DNA from: Daldinia sp. FL1419
Taxonomy: Eukaryota; Ascomycota; Sordariomycetes; Xylariales; Hypoxylaceae
NCBI GenBank assembly: GCA_025201765.1
Contig: MU623559.1
Location: 1-39,676 of the forward strand
Direction of reading: 5' to 3'
Length of the DNA stretch: 39,676 bases
The notes beneath the pieces were generated by a model. The model saw only the letters and a list, made by a program, of their open reading frames with translations, was not told where the DNA came from and made no database searches. Within the stretch, counting starts at the first letter, position 1; the number at the start of each line of letters is the position of its first letter. Below, one piece after another: positions 33,316 to 39,676 of this stretch. The translations under genes were made by a program, and so were the position numbers.

Positions 33316-34195
33316 ATTATAATTAAAATTGACATTATTTTTTATAATAAATTTAAATTATTCTAATATATTATTATATATTTAATTTTAATAATAATAT
33401 TTATTAATTCTTTTAATAAATATTTAATTTAATTTATTATATTTAATTTTTATAAAAATATAATAGAATCAATTTGTAATTAAATAACCAAAATGTTTAT
33501 ATATCTATTATAATTCTTTTTTAATTAAATAATAATATATTATTATTTGCTTTTTATTATTAAATAGAAATTATAAATATTCTTATTTTTGAATAATAGG
33601 ATAATATTTATTCTTATAAATAAATATATTTTTAATATTATTCAGAAAAATTTTTAAATAATTTATATTACAAAAATATAATAAAAATAACATATTATAA
33701 AATATGATATGAAATTGGATAATTTTAAATGGAATAAGTATATTAATAATATTAAAATTTCCTTATTTTAAATCATTATTAAATCATATAATATGTATTT
33801 TTGTTATAAATATATCCATTTTAATATTAAGATATATACATTGTAATGCTTTTATTTATATTTTATTTTTTAATGATATTTCAGCTATTTTAATATTAAA
33901 TAAAATATCTTAAAATATATAAAAACATTAATTTCTAAAATAAAATGTGGAAAAGGGGACCTGGGATTGCATCCGTAAAATATTTATAATTATTATTAAC
34001 AATATCTATTATAATAAATATATAAAAAGTTATTTAATTTATAAAGATATTAGTAATTTAAGAACCATTAATTTCACCATAACTTATAAAATATTATATA
34101 ATTAATAATTAAATTTAATTATTATTATTATATTTATTATTAATATATTATATATATTATATATTAAAATTATTATTATTACTATTATTATTATT
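33316..34195. other. AT-rich DNA with one GC-retaining island
   Basis: Nothing recognised except an imperfect long inverted repeat (about 33668-33710 against 33780-33815) and a GC island at 33947-33980 (gtggaaaaggggacctggga). No RNA gene could be folded from it by eye. Confidence 0.4.
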
Positions 34196-34895
34196 ATTCA
34201 CAGGCCCGTCTCAGACAGAATTTAACATCAAAAGCTTTCTTAATTAATGTAAACTATGAAAAAACGTTATCCAACCCCGATGAAACCCCATTAGTAACCC
34301 ACTAATTCTTTAAATAAGTTTAATTACTTATATATAAAATAATATTACAACTTATCCAATACAAATATTTTCAAAAATTTTACATTAAATAAAAAGAATT
34401 TATAATTAAATAAAAATATATAAATAATAATACAATTATACGGTCCTCCAAGAGGACCACATCTACCCAAGATTGCTCCGCGCTTATTCCAACTCATTGG
34501 AATTGTCCTCCTCCACGTCCGCCTCCTTGTCCTCCTTTTTACTTTTCTTGATTATATATATTAAGAAATCCTAAATAAAAGTGAACACATTTTTGAAGAA
34601 AAGGTTATGTTTATCAAAACTTAGACCTAAATATACCAGAAAATCACTAAAGATCTATAATGAACTATTATTAAAGAATAATAAAATATTTAATGCCAAT
34701 TAAACTTCCTAAATAAAAAATCATTATAATAACAATATATAAAAATAATATAAATTATTAAGAATAAAATAATATATATATACTTCCTTTTAAAATTAAT
34801 TCTTTTATAAATCTTATATTATAATTAATAAATATTAATAAAATAAATATAAAATATAATTATATTATAAAATAATTATAACATTAATAATATTA
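34196..34895 (+). mobile_element. LINE copy: ORF2 3' end and 3' region, left part
   Basis: Aligns with LINE ~22135-22837, crossing the ORF2 stop. Changes are mostly G to A on this strand, and in several places it keeps C where the full-length LINE has T. Positions 34490-34560 keep the acidic C-terminus of the antisense frame open, with a 6-base in-frame length difference. Split at 34895 by an antisense LINE insertion; continues at 35479. Confidence 0.8.
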
Positions 34896-35463
34896 TTATT
34901 ATTATTATTTATTACTACCCCAATTTACCTAAAATATATTACAGGTATCCAATCCATTTTTTTAATATTTATTCCAGGTAAAAACTGGGTTCCGGAGAAA
35001 ACCTACCCGCTGCTTATCCAATTAAATTATATTATTATAATTTTAATTTTATTTTATATTCCTATTAAAATTTACCTTTTAATAAAAATAATTAAATTTT
35101 AATATAAAAAAATATTTTATATATTATAATATTTAAATTTTGTAAAATAATATAATAATAATTTAAATATAAGGTAATAATAAAGTCCAAAATGGTTTTA
35201 TTATTTTTTTCAATAAATAACAAAAATGTTATTATATTATAAAAAGGTTATTTTGGGAGAAAATCAGAATATATGCAATCTATATAAAATATAAATATAT
35301 ATAAATAATTTTATATCTTTATGAAAAGCCATTACCCATTCTTATTTTTACAATCCTCTTTTCAATATCACAATATTATATTTATTTTTTAAAATGGCTT
35401 AAAATGGTGCTGCCAACCCATGGCCCTTTCCCAACTAACCTCAGTCCTCCTTGTATGCCTTGC
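34896..35463 (-). mobile_element. 5'-truncated LINE insertion with target duplication
   Basis: 568 bases matching the reverse complement of LINE ~23365-23912 with an ATT-type tail at the left. The 15-base duplication acattaataatatta lies at 34881-34895 and 35464-35478, and host LINE sequence continues across it, which proves the boundaries. Confidence 0.9.
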
Positions 35464-35478
35464 ACATTAATAATATTA

Positions 35479-35795
35479 GAATAAATATTTTTTTTTAAAA
35501 TTATTAAAATATATAAAAATTATGGACTTAATAAGTAAAAAATTAAATATAATAAAAATAATTATTAAATATTATTAATAATCCCTTAACAAACTTCTTA
35601 AAAACTCAAAAACTTTTAAAAAATTATAATAGAATTATAATAATTAATTTCTAAAATTATATTGGAAAAATATAATTATATTTTTTATATAATGTTTTAT
35701 TCTTAATAAATAAATTATTTTTATAATGTATAACTACATTAAGATTATAATCCCAATACAATATAATATTAAAATATTATATTAAATCTTGAAAA
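35479..35795 (+). mobile_element. LINE 3' region, right part of the split copy
   Basis: Continues the alignment at LINE ~22838 and runs to ~23145, where similarity stops short of the 3' end. Confidence 0.7.
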
Positions 35796-35876
35796 TTCTT
35801 TATAAATTTTATGAAAAACATTTCCAATTATTTAATTCTAAAATTTATATTAATATATAGCTATTCTTTAAATTAG

Positions 35877-36562
35877 AAGACTTTTCAATTTTTTAATTAT
35901 CTTTTTATAAAACCTTTATAAAAAGCCATATAATTTAATTTATTAAAAATCTAATATTGTAATAAATATTGGAAAAGCATTATATTGTGTATATAATAGT
36001 GATATTATTAAGAAGAAATGAAAAGGGTGATATATAGATGGTAAATTGTCAGGTCCGTAGCCTAAATAAACTTACCTTAAAAATCATTATTATAAAAAAA
36101 AGGAAAAATAAAATAAAAATAAAAATTGAATTTAATAAAATAAATATAATTATAATATTAATTAATAATTTAATAAAAGAAATAAAAGTAAAAATTAAAA
36201 AAATAATAAATATATAAAAAATACATATTAATACCATAATATTTATAAAATAAAAATAATAATAAAATAATATTTTTAAATTAAATAGAATAAAAGAACT
36301 AATTAAGAAAATAATAAATAAAAAATTAAAATTAATAAATAATATTAGGAAGTTGTAAAAATGATTTTAAATTATAATTATTAAAAAAATTATTAAATTT
36401 TAAATTTTTATTATTATAATATTAATTTGTTTTTAATATAAAATCATAGTTAAAATAATGGTAAAATTATAGGAAATATTAAAGAAAAATTTTTAAAAAA
36501 TTATATAAATTATTAATAATATAATTAATAAAGATAAAATTATAATAATATATTAATTTTAT
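35877..36562 (+). pseudogene. LINE 5' end and ORF1 start, RIP-saturated (left part of a split copy)
   Basis: Aligns base for base with LINE ~17366-18080: leader hairpin (35896-35920), ORF1 start region and N-terminal codons, with nearly every C and G changed. It is interrupted at about 36562 by the tandem-repeat element and resumes at about 38409. Confidence 0.85.
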
Positions 36563-38408
36563 CCAGGACGAAGTCCGGTATATTATACTGAAACTTTCCA
36601 ATAAATTACTATATGAAATTGATAAAAAATTGATAAATAATTAATAAGTAATTAATAAGAAATTGATAAGAAATTGATAAGAAATTGATAAGAGCTGATA
36701 AGAGCTGATAAGAGTTGATAAGAGTTGATAAAAGATAAAAAATATATTAAAAAATTTAAAATTTAAAAAAACATTTATAATTGGGTATATCCTTTTCATT
36801 AATAAGAATTTGAATTGATTAGATAGGAAATAACTTATTTATATTAAATTTAAGCTTTAATAGTTCTTGTAAAATATGTCTTAATTCTATACTTTTATTG
36901 TATAAAATTCTTTGATTTTAAAAATTAACAATTCTATCCTTAAAAATGTGAGTTGATCAAATAGGAAAACAATTTCTAAAGAGCTCTAATAGCTCCTACA
37001 GGACATGCTTTACAATTTTATTATACAAAGTTCTATAAAAAAACTAATGATTAGATATATTCTAATTTAAATTAATTAAATAGGAAAATAATGTTTGGGA
37101 TTTATTTATTTATGTTGAATATGAGTTCTAATTGAATAAGAGCTCTTATAGAACATACCCTAACCTTATATTTTTATCGTATAAATCTCTATGGAAAAAT
37201 TGACAATTCTATCCTTGAGAAATTGAGCTAATCAGACAGGAAAACAACATCTGAGGGTTTATTTATTTATGTTGAATATGAGCTCTAATTGAACAGGAGC
37301 TCCTGCAGGATATGCCCTGCAGTTTTATTGTACAAAGCTCTATAGAAAACTGACAATTCTATGTTTGACAATTTGAGCTAATTAAATAAGAAAACAATTT
37401 CTGAAGGCTTATATATTGAATATAAACTCTAATTGAATAAGAGCTTTAATTAAATAGGAACTTTAATTGAACAGGAGTTGCTTTTATTGTACGAAATTAT
37501 ATGGAAAATTGATAATTTAGTGCTTTTAAGTTGATTAGATAGGAAAACAATTTCTGAGGGCCTATATATTGAATATGAACTTTAATTGAATAAGAGCTTG
37601 AATTGAACAGGAGCTCTAATTGAACAGGAGTTCTTGCAGTTTTATCGTATAAAGCTCTATAGAAAACTAATGATTCTATATTTGAGAACTTGAACTAATC
37701 AAATAGAAAATAATTTCTAAAAGTTTATTTATATTAAATAAGAATTCTAATAGCTCTTGTAGGATATGCCTTGCACTTCATTATACAAATCTCTATAGAA
37801 AAATTGATGATTCTATATTTGAGTCCTTAAGCTGATTAGATAGGAAAATAACTTCTAAGGACTTATTTATATTGAGCATGAGCTCTAATAGTTCTTGCAG
37901 GATATGCCCTAACCCTACATTTTTATCGTACGAAGCTCTATGGAAAACTGATAATTCTATGTTTGAGAACTTGAACTAATCAGATAAAACAATTCTTAAA
38001 AACTTATCTACATATTAAAAAACCTGTAGAAACTTTAATTAAAAAGGTTAGATTAACGGATTTCATCCTGGCCCTATCACCCTAACTTATTGCTATAAAA
38101 AAATTAACGATTTTATATTTGAGAATTTGAACTAATTACATAAGAAAACAATTCTTGAACACCTATTTACATATCAAAAAGCCTATAGCAACCTTAGAAA
38201 GGTTAATTCTATAAAGGTTAATAACATCTTACAACTTCAATTACATAATTACATTACTCAATTATGTAATTACATTACCCAATTACGTAATTACACTATA
38301 ATCATCTATAAAACCCCCCCTTTAAAAGATAAAAAAACTGATGTAATTGGGGTGACTCAATTATAAAAATAATTAAAAAAGAAATTTAATTAAAAATATA
38401 AGAATAAT
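36563..38408 (+). repeat. Tandem-repeat element inserted in a LINE copy
   Basis: The LINE alignment stops at ~18081 before it and resumes at the next base after it, so this is an insertion of about 1.85 kb. The left end has a hairpin (ccaggacgaagtccgg, 36563-36578) and then a 10-11-base minisatellite (36615-36735). About ten units of 110-165 bases follow (anchors near 36815, 36955, 37070, 37210, 37375, 37525, 37690, 37825, 37970, 38125), containing 17-base subrepeats such as gagctctaattgaacag (37570-37640). The right end (38220-38408) matches the inverted copy at 31449-31600. No protein coding seen, so it must be mobilised or copied in trans, or by recombination. Confidence 0.75.
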
Positions 38409-39676
38409 TTTAATAATAATATTATAATAATATTTTAATTTAAAATTAAATAATATAAAAAAAATTAAGATTAAATTAAAAAGATATTTAATTAAAAAAT
38501 AATTAAAATAAATAAAGTTTTTATAATAATAATTAAAAACCTAAAAATAATTAATTTAAAAAATATTTATATTAATTTATAAAATTTAATAAAAATCTTT
38601 TTAAAAAAGAATAAAATTAAAATCTTTAAAATTAATCTTATATTTAAAAAATATTTAGAAATTAAATTTATAACCTTAATTATAAAAATTAATAAATTAA
38701 ATAAAATTTATTAATTTTATATTAATAAATTATTATAGAAAATTAAATTTTATTTTTATATATTATTTATAAAAAAAATATAAAAATAATATAATATTTT
38801 AAATGTTATTATTTTAAGTATATTATAAAATATTATAAAAAAGTAATTTAAATATGGTAAATATATAGGTTTTATTTATAAAAAAAATAATTTAATATAT
38901 AAAATATTAAAAAAATATTAGAATTATAATAGGACATATGAGGTATAAAATTTAAAATATTTAAAAGTAATTAAATAAAAAAAAATAGTAAAAGAAATAT
39001 ATATATATAAATTAAAATAATTTAAAAAAAATGATATTAATTATATTTTTAATATATATAATATCATATATAATAGATTTATATTAGTAGTTTTAAGGAA
39101 GATAAGAAATTATACCTTTAATAAGGAAAAAGTACAGAGTTTCTGGAATGAAAGTGTTTTGGGTTTTTTTAAAATAATTATTATAATAAATGATATTTTT
39201 GAGTTGGAGATAAGGATAAAAGGTAGATTTTATATGAAAATTTATTTAAAAATAAAATTTAATAATAATATTTCTTAAATTTAAAATTTTTTTTATTAAG
39301 AAAATCTTATTATAATAATGGTTTTTAATTAAGATTATTTTAAAAAGAAGTAGTAGATCTTTTAAGAATATTATATAAATGATATATAAAATTATATAAT
39401 TATTATAATATATTAAAATATAAAGAAAAATTATTAAATTATATTTTAAATTTTTGAAAATAAAGGGATATTAGTTATTATGATTATTGAAGAATTTTAT
39501 TTTAATAATAGAAATTTAAATTATTTTTAATTTAATAATTATAAATTAATATAATATAATATAAATTAAATTATAATTTATATATATAAATGAATTAATT
39601 TAAAAAATTAGAGGAAAAAATAGGTTATAATTAGGTTATAATATTAATTTAAATAAAATCCAATATTTTTATTATT
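38409..39676 (+). pseudogene. LINE ORF1 and start of ORF2, RIP-saturated (right part), runs off the window
   Basis: Aligns with LINE ~18081 through ORF1 and into ORF2. Examples are 39094-39180 against 18759-18850, where aaagtacagagtttctggaa matches the ORF1 tail, then across the ORF1/ORF2 junction. Every context of C (CpA, CpC, CpG, CpT) is affected. The copy continues beyond the window. Confidence 0.85.

Noticed and set aside
33947..33985. Possible tRNA fragment
   Set aside because: No cloverleaf or T-loop pattern could be folded around the GC island.
36049..36237. 62-residue minus-strand frame
   Set aside because: Lies in a RIP-saturated copy of LINE ORF1; the open frame is a by-product of A/T enrichment.

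Overview
The window looks like a gene-free, transposon-packed AT-rich block of a filamentous ascomycete (Pezizomycotina) nuclear genome. I infer this from the element families (Tad-clade LINE, Fot1/pogo-type transposase, Ty3/gypsy integrase) and from the mutation pattern. Older copies differ from the best-preserved copy almost only by C to T and G to A changes, which is the signature of repeat-induced point mutation (RIP). I found no convincing cellular gene, tRNA, rRNA or CRISPR array. The species cannot be told from the sequence.

Layout. 1-3360: extremely AT-rich DNA holding the remains of a Ty3/gypsy integrase (about 2476-3201). 3365-13650: a mosaic of 5'-truncated or broken copies of one LINE, mostly its 3' region, in both orientations. 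Interleaved are a short TA-flanked inverted-repeat element (here called the TTGAA family) and an array related to it. 13640-14508: a second DNA element with ~52-bp terminal inverted repeats. About 15800-17365: a RIP-killed Fot1-like transposase, interrupted by the best-preserved element. 17366-23940: a full-length LINE with ORF1 (zinc-knuckle gag-like), ORF2 (endonuclease, reverse transcriptase, C-terminal zinc motif; four in-frame stops), a ~1.65-kb 3' region and a TAAA-type tail. 23941-29830: more LINE fragments and TTGAA elements nested in each other. 29980-39676: RIP-saturated LINE copies, one split by a 1.85-kb tandem-repeat element whose inverted partner lies at 31446-33315.

Most interesting point: the LINE's 3' region is not ordinary UTR. 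Its minus strand has a TATA box, a good start-codon context, long open segments in three frames and an acidic C-terminus that stays open in an independent copy. It looks like a captured or overlapping antisense gene, possibly with introns, carried by every copy that keeps the 3' end. Because LINE insertions are 5'-truncated, even short copies distribute this antisense promoter and the first codons.

Insertion order can be read from nesting. LINE copies with perfect 13-15 bp target duplications sit inside gypsy remains and inside older LINE copies. Little-mutated TTGAA elements sit in saturated LINE sequence. The tandem-repeat element splits a saturated LINE. Mutation is strand-biased in patches, with C-poor and G-poor blocks. 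Fragment boundaries are by-eye alignments to the LINE at 17366-23912, usually good to about 5-15 bases.
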